Below, one piece after another: positions 25,402 through 34,346 of a stretch of 64,000 bases of DNA. Where the stretch lies: the NCBI RefSeq assembly GCF_000424445.1, contig NZ_AUJX01000009.1:1-64000 (forward strand), in the 5' to 3' direction. The DNA is from Oribacterium sp. NK2B42 (GTDB taxonomy: Bacteria; Bacillota; Clostridia; Lachnospirales; Lachnospiraceae). The position numbers and the translations under genes are program-made. Every line of letters begins with the position of its first letter. The first letter of the stretch is position 1. The notes beneath the pieces were generated by a model. The model saw only the letters and a program-made list of their open reading frames with translations. It searched no databases and was not told the origin of the DNA.

Positions 25402-26358
25402 TTACTTCATCGGGATAACTCCACCCTCATAAGTATTTGTGATGTACTCAGAAACCTTCTCAGACTGAAGCACCTCAACAAGCTTCTTAGCCCACTCTGA
25501 ATCAGCGTCAGAATCTGATACTACAACAACATTGGCATAAGTCTGGGCAGCCTCTGAAGATGCATCCTCCTGAGCAAGCGCATCTGAAGGCTTGAAGCCG
25601 GCTTCGATAGCATAGTTACCATTCATGCAGGCAAAATCAACTGACTCGATAGATCTCGGGATCTGAGCAGCCTCAACCTCAAGGATCTCAACATTGTGAG
25701 GATTCTCAACGATATCCTGCTTTGTAGCTGTAAGACCTACACCATCCTTAAGAGTGATGATGCCGTTAGCCTGAAGAAGCTGAAGTGCACGAGCCTCATT
25801 GGTTGTATCATTAGGAACGGCGATCTGAGCCTTGTCAGCGATGTTTGAAAGATCATTAGCCTTTCCTGCATAGATTCCGAACGGCTCATAGTGGATAGCG
25901 CCTACTGATGTAAGGTGTGTGCCGTTCTCAGCATTGAAATCATCAAGATATGGCTGGTGCTGGAAGTAGTTAGCCTGGATCTCGCCCTGATCTGTAGCGA
26001 GGTTTGGTTGAACGTAATCATTGTAAACAACGATGTCAAGGTTAATGCCTGCTGCTGCAAGTTCATCCTTTGCCTGCTCGAGGATTTCTGCGTGAGGGCT
26101 TGGTGTTGCACCGATTTTAATGTCTACTGCCTCTGCAAGCGGCTCTACGGCACTGCCTGCTTCAGCGGCAGCCTCTGTTTCCTTAGCAGCTTCTGTCTCA
26201 CCTGCTGTCTCTGTCTCCTTTGGAGCCTCTGTTGCTGCGGCTGTTGAAGCTGCTTCTGTTGCTGCAGCTGTTGTTGCCTTGGTCTCTGATGAGCCGCAGG
26301 CTGCAAGTGATGCTGCCGCAAGAACTGCTGCAAAAACTACTGTTAAATTCTTTTTCAT
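25402..26358 (-). CDS. metQ: Methionine ABC transporter substrate-binding lipoprotein
   Basis: A 318-residue lipoprotein of the NlpA/MetQ family. The signal peptide ends in the lipobox LAAC (about 18-21). An unusually long Ala/Thr/Glu-rich linker follows (about 25-75). The binding domain begins IKIGATPSPHAEILEQ and includes NYFQHQPYLDDFN and IAVPNDTTNEARAL. It is the last gene of the transporter operon and ends in a family C palindrome. Confidence 0.92.
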   Translation of the reverse strand: MKKNLTVVFAAVLAAASLAACGSSETKATTAAATEAASTAAATEAPKETETAGETEAAKETEAAAEAGSAVEPLAEAVDIKIGATPSPHAEILEQAKDELAAAGINLDIVVYNDYVQPNLATDQGEIQANYFQHQPYLDDFNAENGTHLTSVGAIHYEPFGIYAGKANDLSNIADKAQIAVPNDTTNEARALQLLQANGIITLKDGVGLTATKQDIVENPHNVEILEVEAAQIPRSIESVDFACMNGNYAIEAGFKPSDALAQEDASSEAAQTYANVVVVSDSDADSEWAKKLVEVLQSEKVSEYITNTYEGGVIPMK

Positions 26359-26446
26359 AATGTTCCTCCCTTTTACCGATGTCTGGATCGGATGTTTTTT
26401 ATTTTAAGCCGGGTTTTTTATTAAAACACCGGCAAAAAAATCACTG

Positions 26447-27109
26447 TCAGTTCCTTGCTCTCTTATCCGTAGCCCTGGAAACTCTCATCCAGAATTCCTG
26501 AATGATCTGCACAAGCACCACAAGAATCACAACCGCGATCATCATGATGTCTGTCTTGTAGCGGTAATATCCGTAGTTGAGAGCGATGGCACCGAGTCCG
26601 CCGCCGCCTACAAAACCTGCCATAGCCGAATAACTGAGGATGGTTGTGATACAGATTGCGGCCCCCACAAGAAGGCTTGGCTTTGCCTCCGGGATCAGCA
26701 CCTTGTAAATAATCTGCCAGTTGCTGGCACCCATTGACTTTGCGGCCTCGATAACGCCGGCGCTTACCTCTTTAAGTGAGGATTCCACCATTCTTCCTAT
26801 GTAAGGTGCGGAAGCAATGATGAGGGGCGGAATGATGGCCTTGGGTCCCAATGTTGTTCCCACCAGGAATTTGGTGAGCGGCAGAACCATTACCAGAAGT
26901 ATCAGGAATGGAATGGATCGGAAGATATTGATCACCACGCCCAGGGCCGTGTGCACCGGATTGCAGGGTGCGATGCCGTCCTTATCCGTCACCACCAGAA
27001 TCACTCCCAGAGGGATGCCTATAAGATATGAAATAGCGCTGGAGATGAGTGTCATGTAAATGGTCGCCCAGGTCTCCTCTAAATACATGGAAATTGATGA
27101 CGCGTCCAT
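26447..27109 (-). CDS. metI: Methionine ABC transporter permease
   Basis: A 220-residue membrane permease with about five helices and the EAA-like loop EAAKSMGASNWQIIYKVLIPEA (about 140-160) that contacts the ATPase. Its ATG overlaps the metN stop (TGATG), so the two are translationally coupled. Confidence 0.92.
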   Translation of the reverse strand: MDASSISMYLEETWATIYMTLISSAISYLIGIPLGVILVVTDKDGIAPCNPVHTALGVVINIFRSIPFLILLVMVLPLTKFLVGTTLGPKAIIPPLIIASAPYIGRMVESSLKEVSAGVIEAAKSMGASNWQIIYKVLIPEAKPSLLVGAAICITTILSYSAMAGFVGGGGLGAIALNYGYYRYKTDIMMIAVVILVVLVQIIQEFWMRVSRATDKRARN

Positions 27110-28134
27110 CAGTTCACCTCCTCAAACTTTATACTGTTGTCCTTAAGATAATGCAGGAGCTTATCCGCATCCTCTTCTTCACCGGGAAGCTCTACCACCA
27201 TCTGCCCCACTGCCTGACCTTCAACCTCCTTAGTGTTTGCCAAAAGGATGTTTACCGGTACCTTGCAGGTGAGCACCAGATCCGAAATAATAGGCTGGTG
27301 AGCTGAATGGCCGTCAAAAACGATACGTATCTTCCGGTTGGTATCTGCCCCGAAATCCACAGGCTTCACGGAGTCAGCATTACCATCCCCAAGGATAAGC
27401 CTGCGGCCGATTTCCGTCTTCGGGTTGCTGAATACCTCCGCCACGGGTCCGCTCTCTGCGATGTGGCTGTGGTCAATGATGGCCACGGAATCGCAGATGG
27501 CTTCGATAACCGACATCTGATGGGTAATGACTATGACGGTAACTCCCATCTCCTGATTGATCTGCTTCAAAAGCTCAAGTATCTGAGTTGTGGTCTTCGG
27601 GTCCAGGGCCGAGGTCGCCTCATCACAAAGGAGCACCTTCGGATTTGTGGCGAGGGCTCTTGCGATAGCCACTCTCTGCTTCTGACCTCCGGAAAGCTGT
27701 GCCGGATAGTTTTTAACTCTGTCTTCGAGACCTACAAGTTTGAGCAGTTCCATGGCTCTCTCCCTGGCCTTCTTTCTGTCCGTCCCTGCGATTTCCAGCG
27801 GGAAGGTAACATTATCCAGAAGATTACGCTGATCCAGAAGGTTAAACTGCTGGAAGATCATACCCATGTTTCTTCTGGCTTCGCGAACCTCCCTGTCGGA
27901 AAGATCACCGAGGGACTTGCCCTCGAAAATAACTTTACCGCTTGTGGGTATCTCAAGATAGTTTATACATCTTACAAGTGTTGACTTTCCCGCGCCGGAA
28001 AGTCCGATGATTCCCTGTATGGAACCCTCCTTTATATCCAAATTAATGTCATCAAGCGCAACAACATCCCCGGAACTTGTGTGGAATACCTTGCCCATGT
28101 TGACCAATTGGATGATTACATCACCCTTTGCCAT
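27109..28134 (-). CDS. metN: Methionine ABC transporter ATPase
   Basis: A 341-residue ABC ATPase with Walker A GLSGAGKST (about 43), signature LSGGQKQR (about 145), Walker B VLLCDEATSALD and H-loop VITHQM. The C-terminal NIL domain (about 265-340) is the regulatory, substrate-sensing domain specific to MetN. GGAGG lies upstream of the ATG. First gene of metNIQ. Confidence 0.94.
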   Translation of the reverse strand: MAKGDVIIQLVNMGKVFHTSSGDVVALDDINLDIKEGSIQGIIGLSGAGKSTLVRCINYLEIPTSGKVIFEGKSLGDLSDREVREARRNMGMIFQQFNLLDQRNLLDNVTFPLEIAGTDRKKARERAMELLKLVGLEDRVKNYPAQLSGGQKQRVAIARALATNPKVLLCDEATSALDPKTTTQILELLKQINQEMGVTVIVITHQMSVIEAICDSVAIIDHSHIAESGPVAEVFSNPKTEIGRRLILGDGNADSVKPVDFGADTNRKIRIVFDGHSAHQPIISDLVLTCKVPVNILLANTKEVEGQAVGQMVVELPGEEEDADKLLHYLKDNSIKFEEVN

Positions 28135-28175
28135 TAAGTTCCTCCAATATATATCGAATATTCAATATGCATAAA

Positions 28176-28204
28176 ATTTTAGTACACGGTTGGGATTTAA
28201 TCAA
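28176..28204 (-). promoter_or_regulatory. Sigma-A promoter of metNIQ
   Basis: Minus-strand TTGATT (28204-28199) and TAAAAT (28181-28176) are 17 nt apart. The leader before the ATG is only about 35 nt, which leaves no room for a SAM riboswitch. Confidence 0.6.
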
Positions 28205-28292
28205 TTAAATTAAAACGATAATGAGTTATAAAGAGAAGCTATAGCAGAGATTACCGGGATGGCTGTTAAAGAGATTCATTCAGCGCCTAGGC

Positions 28293-28332
28293 CACGATAA
28301 AAAAAAGAGCACCAGAACCAGCCTGTTGCTCT
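28293..28332 (-). terminator. Terminator of tRNA-Leu
   Basis: Minus-strand GAGCA-A-CAG and CTG-G-TGCTC pair and are followed by TTTTTTTT, right after the tRNA gene. Confidence 0.7.
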
Positions 28333-28336
28333 CTAC

Positions 28337-28420
28337 TGCGGAGGATGGGACTTGAACCCACACGTCCTACCGGACACAAGATCCTTAGTCTTGCCTGTCT
28401 GCCAATTTCAGCACCTCCGC
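28337..28420 (-). tRNA. tRNA-Leu (anticodon UAA)
   Basis: The minus strand reads GCGGAGGTGCTGAAATTGGC at the 5' end and closes with CCTCCGC plus discriminator A. The anticodon stem-loop is CAAGA-CTAAGGA-TCTTG, giving anticodon TAA. A long variable arm (TGTCCGGTAGGACG) marks a class II tRNA. The T-arm is GTGGGTTCAAGTCCCAT. The 3' CCA is not encoded. Confidence 0.95.
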
Positions 28421-28431
28421 GCGACTTGTTT

Positions 28432-28460
28432 AATATACAGTATTTAAATAGAAAAGTCAA
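28432..28460 (-). promoter_or_regulatory. Promoter of tRNA-Leu
   Basis: Minus-strand TTGACT (28460-28455) and TATATT (28437-28432) are separated by 17 nt, immediately upstream of the tRNA. Confidence 0.65.
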
Positions 28461-28564
28461 GAAGAAATTATCACACCGGCTTGACATCGCCGTTTATTAA
28501 ATTACGGTCATGAAACCACAAGAATTGTCACTACGATGGCTTCTTAATATTATCCTTAATTGAA

Positions 28565-28609
28565 ATCCCGATACTTCCTCATCAGTAAACTGTGAATAAG
28601 TATCGGGAT
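28565..28609 (-). terminator. Hairpin after the dipeptidase gene
   Basis: A perfect 12-bp stem, ATCCCGATACTT with AAGTATCGGGAT, lies 69 bp past the stop of the dipeptidase gene. The T-tract is weak. Confidence 0.45.
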
Positions 28610-28652
28610 ATGTTAAAGGATTCCTGTTTGGAATCTTAGAATGTCTTTTGTA

Positions 28653-28693
28653 ATCTTACGAGCAAAGCTCCTTGATCTTACGAGCAAAGCTCC
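28653..28693. repeat. Duplicated 3' end of the dipeptidase gene
   Basis: ATCTTACGAGCAAAGCTCC occurs twice, 22 bp apart, copying the last codons and stop of the gene. Confidence 0.6.
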
Positions 28694-30072
28694 ATGATAG
28701 CCTCTGCATACACCTTTGTAGCAATCACGATGTTGTCCAGGTCGAAGAACTCGTCGGCACCGTGCATGCGGGTGTCAACACCCGGAAGGACTGCACCAAA
28801 GGCTACGCCGTTCTTTAGTTCGTGAACGTAGGTACCGCCGCCGATGGCCATGGCTTCGCCCTTAAGACCGGTCACTGTCTCATATGACTTGAGGAGCTTC
28901 TGAACGAACTCTGAATCAGAAGGCACCACATGAGGAGGAACGATTCCATTGCTGTCAAACTCAAGGTCCAGTGCCTCAATGCTCTTTCCGGCAACGTCCT
29001 CACAATTCTCTTTGGTTGCCATAACCGGTGTGCGGCTGTCGAACTTCACATCAAGCTTAGTGGTTGTGATATGGAACATATCAAGGGTGCAGGTAAGGTC
29101 GTGGGACTCTTTATCGCACATCTTTATTCCGAGGCCGGAGCCATCTGTAACTCCGTAAGGGAACAGCTTAAGCACATTCTTTATAGCCTTTAACTGCTCA
29201 CACTCGGGGAGAGGAAGCTTTGCAACCAGCATAAGTGCTGCGATACCGGCATTCTTTCCAAGCTCCGGAGTTGATGCATGAGCAGACTCACCGATAACTG
29301 TTATCTCGTTCATACCGGTCTGCTCGCAGGTCACTCCGCACTCCTTTGCGATCTCGTTCATGGGAGCCTCTGCAAGATTCATATCGAGACCCTCAAGTCT
29401 GATGACTGCCTTCTGGGGCACAGCATTAACAGCCACCCCTGCTTCAAGTGAAACAAGTCGCGGTAATGTCTCAGACTCGGCAAAGCTCTTTACGATTCCG
29501 GCTCTGAACTGTCCTTTTTCTATATTTATAAGAGGAAACTCCGCATCCGGAGAAAATGTCATCTCTGCCTCAGGCTCCACTGCATAGTACTTTTCAATGT
29601 CGGTGGAACCGGTCTCCTCATCGCAGCCCATGATGAGACGAACACCCTTCTTAAGAGGGATTCCGCACTCCTTGATGGCGCGCATTGCATAGAGCGCGCA
29701 AAGAAGAGGTCCCTTATCATCGGAGGTTCCGCGTCCGTAGATCCTTCCGTCCTTTACTACAGGCTTAAAAGGCTCTGAAACCGTCCAGCCTTCACCTGCG
29801 GGAACCACATCACAGTGTGCAAGCATATCAAGGCTTCTCGGAAGCTCCGGATCAAAATCCGCGGTTCCCACATAGCTGTTGTAATTCTTAACTGAAAAAC
29901 CGTATTTGTCACAAAGATCAATAGCAAAGTTCAGGGCATCAAAAGGACCGTCTCCAAAAGGCTTTCCCTGCTCATAAGACCCCTGTACAGAATTAATAGA
30001 AACAAAATCCTTCAGATCCTCTATAAGATTGTCTAAATGTTCCTCTATCCACTTATTTACTGATTCGTTCAT
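28678..30072 (-). CDS. M20-family dipeptidase (PepV/Sapep-like)
   Basis: A 464-residue zinc aminoacylpeptidase. Metal and catalytic motifs are MLAHCDVVPAGEGW (about 85-98), GRGTSDDKGP (about 115), and GCDEETGS (about 150). The insert or lid domain sits in the middle, and a late HELKNG provides the last histidine. It should split dipeptides in the cytosol. ATG 30072 (MNESVNKWIEEHL) has AGAGGT upstream and leaves a 13-bp gap after prfC; the longer frame from 30156 would overlap prfC. Confidence 0.88.
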   Translation of the reverse strand: MNESVNKWIEEHLDNLIEDLKDFVSINSVQGSYEQGKPFGDGPFDALNFAIDLCDKYGFSVKNYNSYVGTADFDPELPRSLDMLAHCDVVPAGEGWTVSEPFKPVVKDGRIYGRGTSDDKGPLLCALYAMRAIKECGIPLKKGVRLIMGCDEETGSTDIEKYYAVEPEAEMTFSPDAEFPLINIEKGQFRAGIVKSFAESETLPRLVSLEAGVAVNAVPQKAVIRLEGLDMNLAEAPMNEIAKECGVTCEQTGMNEITVIGESAHASTPELGKNAGIAALMLVAKLPLPECEQLKAIKNVLKLFPYGVTDGSGLGIKMCDKESHDLTCTLDMFHITTTKLDVKFDSRTPVMATKENCEDVAGKSIEALDLEFDSNGIVPPHVVPSDSEFVQKLLKSYETVTGLKGEAMAIGGGTYVHELKNGVAFGAVLPGVDTRMHGADEFFDLDNIVIATKVYAEAIMELCS

Positions 30073-30085
30073 ATATTTATACCTC

Positions 30086-31678
30086 TTAGTTCTTTCCAAA
30101 CTCAGTAAGCCTGAGATCCTTATTTCTGTCAAGCACCATGCCAACAGACCACTCATGTGCGAACAGCAGCAGCGGGCGATCCTTCATATCCTTTACGATC
30201 TTCATATCGGAAGTTCCCTGAATCTTGTCAATGTTTATCTCGGTATAGTTCTCAACCCAACGCAGATGCTCGTATGGCAGCATATCGAGCTTAACCTCAA
30301 CATTGTACTCATTCTTGAGACGGAAGGTGAGAACCTCAAACTGAAGCACACCTACAACGCCGACGATGATCTCTTCCATACCGGTGTTGTACTCCTGGAA
30401 GATCTGGATAGCACCCTCCTGGGCGATCTGGGAAATACCCTTCAGGAACTGCTTACGCTTCATGGTGTCCACCTGACGGACTCTTGCGAAGTGCTCCGGT
30501 GCGAAGGTCGGTATTCCTTCATAAGCAAACTTCTTATTTGAAAGCTCCAGGGTGTCACCTATGGAGAAAATACCCGGATCGAAAATTCCGATAATGTCTC
30601 CGGCGTAGGCCTTTTCAACTATCTTACGCTCATCCGCCATCATCTGGGTAGGCTGGCTGAGCTTCACCTTACGTCCGGTCTGCACGTGATTAACTTCCAT
30701 TCCGGCATCGAATTCGCCGGAACATATACGCATAAAAGCGACACGATCCCTGTGTTTTGGATCCATATTGGCCTGGATCTTGAAAACAAAGGCTGAGAAC
30801 TGCTCATCCACTGTATCGATGACACCCTTATCACTGCTTCTGGGAAGAGGTGGTAATGTCATCTTCAGGAAGTGCTCAAGGAAGGTTCTTACACCGAAGT
30901 TTGTAAGAGCTGAACCAAAGAATACAGGTGTAAGCTCTCCCTTATTTACTCTTTCCTGATCATAATCGTCAGAGGCTCCGTCAAGAAGCTCCAGATCCTC
31001 CTGAAGCTTGTCATAATATTCAAAGCCCACAAGATCCTTTAACTTAGGATCATCCAGTTTTACATCCTGCTCCTCAACAGCCTTGGTGCCGCCGGCATTG
31101 GCAGTAAAAAGCTCGACAGTTTCTGTCTCACGGTCGAAGACGCCCTTGAAGTTACGTCCGCAGCCGATTGGCCAGTTAACAGGACAGGTGTGAATGCCGA
31201 GAACACTCTCAATCTCATCAAGAAGCTCATAGGGATCACGGGCCTCACGGTCAAACTTATTTACAAAAGTAAAGATCGGAATGTGACGCATTACGCAGAC
31301 CTTGAAAAGCTTGATGGTCTGGGGCTCAACACCCTTTGCGCCATCGATAACCATGACGGCACTGTCGGCAGCCATAAGTGTACGATAGGTATCCTCTGAG
31401 AAATCCTGGTGACCAGGAGTATCAAGGATATTGATACATTTATCTCCGTAATTAAACTGAAGCACTGAAGAAGTAACGGAAATACCTCTCTGCTTCTCTA
31501 TCTCCATCCAGTCTGAAACTGCGTGCTTGGTCGCCTTACGTCCCTTAACGGTACCTGCAAGGTTGATAGCACCTCCGTAAAGAAGGAACTTCTCTGTTAA
31601 TGTTGTCTTACCTGCATCCGGGTGTGAAATGATCGCGAACGTACGTCTCTTCTCAATCTCTTCTTTTAAATTTGCCAT
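30086..31678 (-). CDS. prfC: Peptide chain release factor 3
   Basis: A 530-residue translational GTPase that recycles release factors 1 and 2 from the ribosome. G1 is SHPDAGKTT (about 18-26), the switch region includes KQRGISV, G3 is DTPGHQDF and G4 is FVNKFDRE. RF3-type domains 2 and 3 follow (EEIIVGVVGVLQFEVL). GGAG precedes the ATG. Probably cotranscribed with the dipeptidase. Confidence 0.95.
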   Translation of the reverse strand: MANLKEEIEKRRTFAIISHPDAGKTTLTEKFLLYGGAINLAGTVKGRKATKHAVSDWMEIEKQRGISVTSSVLQFNYGDKCINILDTPGHQDFSEDTYRTLMAADSAVMVIDGAKGVEPQTIKLFKVCVMRHIPIFTFVNKFDREARDPYELLDEIESVLGIHTCPVNWPIGCGRNFKGVFDRETETVELFTANAGGTKAVEEQDVKLDDPKLKDLVGFEYYDKLQEDLELLDGASDDYDQERVNKGELTPVFFGSALTNFGVRTFLEHFLKMTLPPLPRSSDKGVIDTVDEQFSAFVFKIQANMDPKHRDRVAFMRICSGEFDAGMEVNHVQTGRKVKLSQPTQMMADERKIVEKAYAGDIIGIFDPGIFSIGDTLELSNKKFAYEGIPTFAPEHFARVRQVDTMKRKQFLKGISQIAQEGAIQIFQEYNTGMEEIIVGVVGVLQFEVLTFRLKNEYNVEVKLDMLPYEHLRWVENYTEINIDKIQGTSDMKIVKDMKDRPLLLFAHEWSVGMVLDRNKDLRLTEFGKN

Positions 31679-31798
31679 GTCTTCTCCAAATATAAATGTA
31701 TCCTTAGGTATCCCGGGCGGATCATATATAACTCTCCACCTTTGATTTCCATTATTTATACATCAAACTATTTTATTCCGCGTTGCATCTTAACATAA

Positions 31799-31829
31799 AA
31801 GAGACTATGCCGTAAAGACATAGTCTCTT
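31799..31829 (-). terminator. Intrinsic terminator after ftsZ
   Basis: AAGAGACTATG pairs with CATAGTCTCTT around a 9-nt loop, with T-rich sequence next on the minus strand. It marks the 3' end of the division cluster. Confidence 0.7.
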
Positions 31830-31909
31830 ATTTTCCCAATATATACCTTTTATATCCTCGTTTTATCGGATACTTCTGTCATTTAATCCATAATAAGATT
31901 AAATCAGCT

Positions 31910-33196
31910 TTATCTCTTGTTTCTCAGGAACTCAGGAATGTTGATTGACAGATCCTTGTTCTGCTGAGGACGGTAGCTTGGCTGAACTGAAGGAGCCGGC
32001 TCCATGCTTGGCATAGCCTGCTGCTGAACCTGAGGTGCAACTGAAGGAGTCGGCACAGAAGGTGCAGCCTGATTCTGCATTGTATATCCTACAGACTGAG
32101 CCTGTGTGTTGAGAAAGCTTGGAATAGGCTGTCTCTGAGGCTGTACCGCCTGTGTCTGTGGGTGAACAGGAACCGCCTGACGTGGTGCAGCCTGAGGTGC
32201 AACTGTCTTCTCCTTAGGAGCATCGAAAACTGATGCAGTTGCATTCTCATCCTGGATACCTGTAGCGATAACTGTGATCTTGCACTCATCCTGTGCGCTC
32301 TCATCATACATAGCACCGAAGATGATGTTTGCATTATCACCTGCAAGCTCCTCTACATAAGAAGCTGCCTCGTTTGCCTCAACGAGAGAGATATCACCTG
32401 AAATATTAATGATAACATCTGTAGCGCCCTGGATAGTTGTCTCAAGGAGCGGAGATGAAATAGCCATCTTAACAGCCTCAGTAGCCTTCTCATCACCCTT
32501 TGCTGCGCCGATACCGACATGAGCGATACCCTTGTCCTTCATAACTGAAGATACATCGGCGAAGTCAAGATTGATAAGACCCGGAACATTGATAAGGTCT
32601 GTGATACCCTGAACAGCCTGCTGGAGAACTTCATCTGCCTTCTTAAGTGCATCCGGCATAGTAGTTCTTCTGTCAACGATCTCAAGAAGTCTGTCATTAG
32701 GAATAACGATAAGTGTATCAACGGATTCCTTAAGCTGCTCGATACCCTTGATAGCATTCTGCATACGCTGACGAGCTTCAAAACGGAAAGGCTTTGTTAC
32801 TACACCGACAGTAAGGATACCCATATCCTTTGCAATCTTAGCAATGATAGGAGCTGCACCGGTTCCGGTTCCGCCTCCCATACCGCAGGTAACAAATACC
32901 ATATCTGCGCCCTGTAAAGCAGAAGTTATATCTTCTGAACTTTCCTCAGCTGCCTTGGCTCCAACCTCAGGTCTGCCTCCGCAGCCAAGTCCCTTTGTAA
33001 GCTTTTCACCAATCTGCATTGTAGTTGGTGCCTGACTGAACTGTAAGGCCTGCTTATCTGTATTAACGCCGATGAACTCAACGCCGACAATGCCATCAGT
33101 CACCATGCGATTCACCGCGTTATTACCTGCGCCACCAACACCAACAACGATAATTCTTGCAGCTGCCTCTGACTCAGGAAGTTTGATCTCAAGCAT
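31910..33196 (-). CDS. ftsZ: Cell division protein FtsZ
   Basis: A 428-residue tubulin-like GTPase that forms the division ring. It shows [13 protein letters not shown] (about 17-29) and the tubulin signature [10 protein letters not shown] (about 105-114). A Gln/Pro/Ala-rich linker (about 320-410) is followed by the C-terminal anchor peptide [13 protein letters not shown] that binds membrane tethers. The 222-bp upstream gap suggests its own promoter, though I cannot fix one. Confidence 0.97.
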   Translation of the reverse strand: MLEIKLPESEAAARIIVVGVGGAGNNAVNRMVTDGIVGVEFIGVNTDKQALQFSQAPTTMQIGEKLTKGLGCGGRPEVGAKAAEESSEDITSALQGADMVFVTCGMGGGTGTGAAPIIAKIAKDMGILTVGVVTKPFRFEARQRMQNAIKGIEQLKESVDTLIVIPNDRLLEIVDRRTTMPDALKKADEVLQQAVQGITDLINVPGLINLDFADVSSVMKDKGIAHVGIGAAKGDEKATEAVKMAISSPLLETTIQGATDVIINISGDISLVEANEAASYVEELAGDNANIIFGAMYDESAQDECKITVIATGIQDENATASVFDAPKEKTVAPQAAPRQAVPVHPQTQAVQPQRQPIPSFLNTQAQSVGYTMQNQAAPSVPTPSVAPQVQQQAMPSMEPAPSVQPSYRPQQNKDLSINIPEFLRNKR

Positions 33197-33418
33197 AATC
33201 TTCCTCCTTCAACACTATATCATCCCATAATGTAGCTTGAAATTGCATGACCACATACGCTTATTTTTCCAAATCTCATCTAGTTCGGTCATACACCCTA
33301 ATTAAATATACATATTTATTTAACTATTATCAATAGCTTAACAGATTTTAGCACGCCGATACGCGTTTCTATCCTAAGGTTTTTTCACTTATTTCTTACA
33401 TTTTTATGACAATATTTC

Positions 33419-34222
33419 TTAATTCGATGATCTGAAAATATAGCTCTCATGATCGGTACTTTCATTGTAATCCGACAGATTAAGCGTACCCTTCATGCCT
33501 TCAAGGTTAGGAAGTATATCCTTAAGGGTATATATCTTCATTTCCATATCCTTGTTGCTTCCGAGATATACCTGGATGTCACCCATCTTTAAAGTAGCAT
33601 TCAGAAGCTCATCATATGCGATCTCGTCACATTTGATCTCATTATCACTGAGAGAACCCGTAAGATTCAGTATGTCATTAAAGACATGCATATTCTGAAC
33701 CGGAAGCTCTTTGTAGAGAACTATGGATCCGAAGGTAAGTCCCGTTATCCTGGGTATGCCCTCAAGATTCTCTGTTGTGGACTCCACAACTATACCATCC
33801 TTATCAAAATACATATGGCTTGACATGTAATCAACATATCCCACTATATTTTTCTCATACACGGTAATGCTTACATCCAGCGGTCCCTCCCAGTTGATAT
33901 CATATCTCTGGACAAAAGGGATCTGCTTATGCGGCTTTGTCTTGTCCTTCCAGAAACAATAAAATGCATTCGTATCCCATCGATCGGAAAAGACCTTGGA
34001 CACCATCTCCTCACTGGTGTATTTGTTATTTCCTATAACCTTAATGGTCTTTATCCTGGCACTTGCAAGTATCACTGCCACAAGAAGTATGATGATCACA
34101 AATCCTCCGAGGATCATATGCTTTGCTTTCTTTTCCCGCTCGTAGCTGTATTCGTCCTCGTAGCCTTCATCATATTCATCTTCGTAAAAATAATCGTCTT
34201 TATCAAATCTATCTTTTTTCAT
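33419..34222 (-). CDS. ftsQ: Cell division protein FtsQ/DivIB
   Basis: A 267-residue bitopic protein: acidic cytosolic N-terminus (about 1-33), one membrane helix (MILGGFVIIILLVAVILAS), and an extracellular POTRA domain (IKTIKVIGNNKYTSEEM) with FtsQ/DivIB-type beta domain. It acts in the septal complex with FtsL and FtsB/DivIC. A terminator and a promoter directly upstream split it from ftsW. There is no visible Shine-Dalgarno before the ATG, and the predicted transcription start falls at or next to the ATG. Confidence 0.82.
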   Translation of the reverse strand: MKKDRFDKDDYFYEDEYDEGYEDEYSYEREKKAKHMILGGFVIIILLVAVILASARIKTIKVIGNNKYTSEEMVSKVFSDRWDTNAFYCFWKDKTKPHKQIPFVQRYDINWEGPLDVSITVYEKNIVGYVDYMSSHMYFDKDGIVVESTTENLEGIPRITGLTFGSIVLYKELPVQNMHVFNDILNLTGSLSDNEIKCDEIAYDELLNATLKMGDIQVYLGSNKDMEMKIYTLKDILPNLEGMKGTLNLSDYNESTDHESYIFRSSN

Positions 34223-34229
34223 ACGTTAA

Positions 34230-34257
34230 ATTATACAAAAACGCGATGTCATTTCAA
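34230..34257 (-). promoter_or_regulatory. Predicted promoter of ftsQ, possibly giving a leaderless mRNA
   Basis: Minus-strand TTGAAA (34257-34252) and TATAAT (34235-34230) are 16 nt apart. The ftsQ ATG begins only 7 nt after the -10. It overlaps the hairpin of the upstream terminator. Confidence 0.4.
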
Positions 34258-34270
34258 CAACATCGCGTTT
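34239..34270 (-). terminator. Intrinsic terminator between ftsW and ftsQ
   Basis: A 12-bp stem, AAACGCGATGT with ACATCGCGTTT, is followed on the minus strand by TTTTTG. It should stop most transcription from the upstream mra/fts operon. Confidence 0.6.
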
Positions 34271-34290
34271 ATTTCTTTTGCAGACCTGAG

Positions 34291-34319
34291 GGTTGGACCC
34301 GTCCCCCCCGGGTCCAACC
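34291..34319. repeat. Family B palindrome inside the division cluster
   Basis: Perfect 10-bp arms GGTTGGACCC/GGGTCCAACC enclose GTCCCCCCC. The core matches the centre of the 130-bp palindrome at 9716-9845. Confidence 0.6.
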
Positions 34320-34346
34320 AAGTCCACTGTATTCATTTATTCAATA

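Noticed and set aside
28135-28330. S-box or T-box riboswitch for metNIQ
   Set aside because: No conserved core sequence is present, and the predicted leader is too short; a tRNA gene occupies the DNA just upstream.
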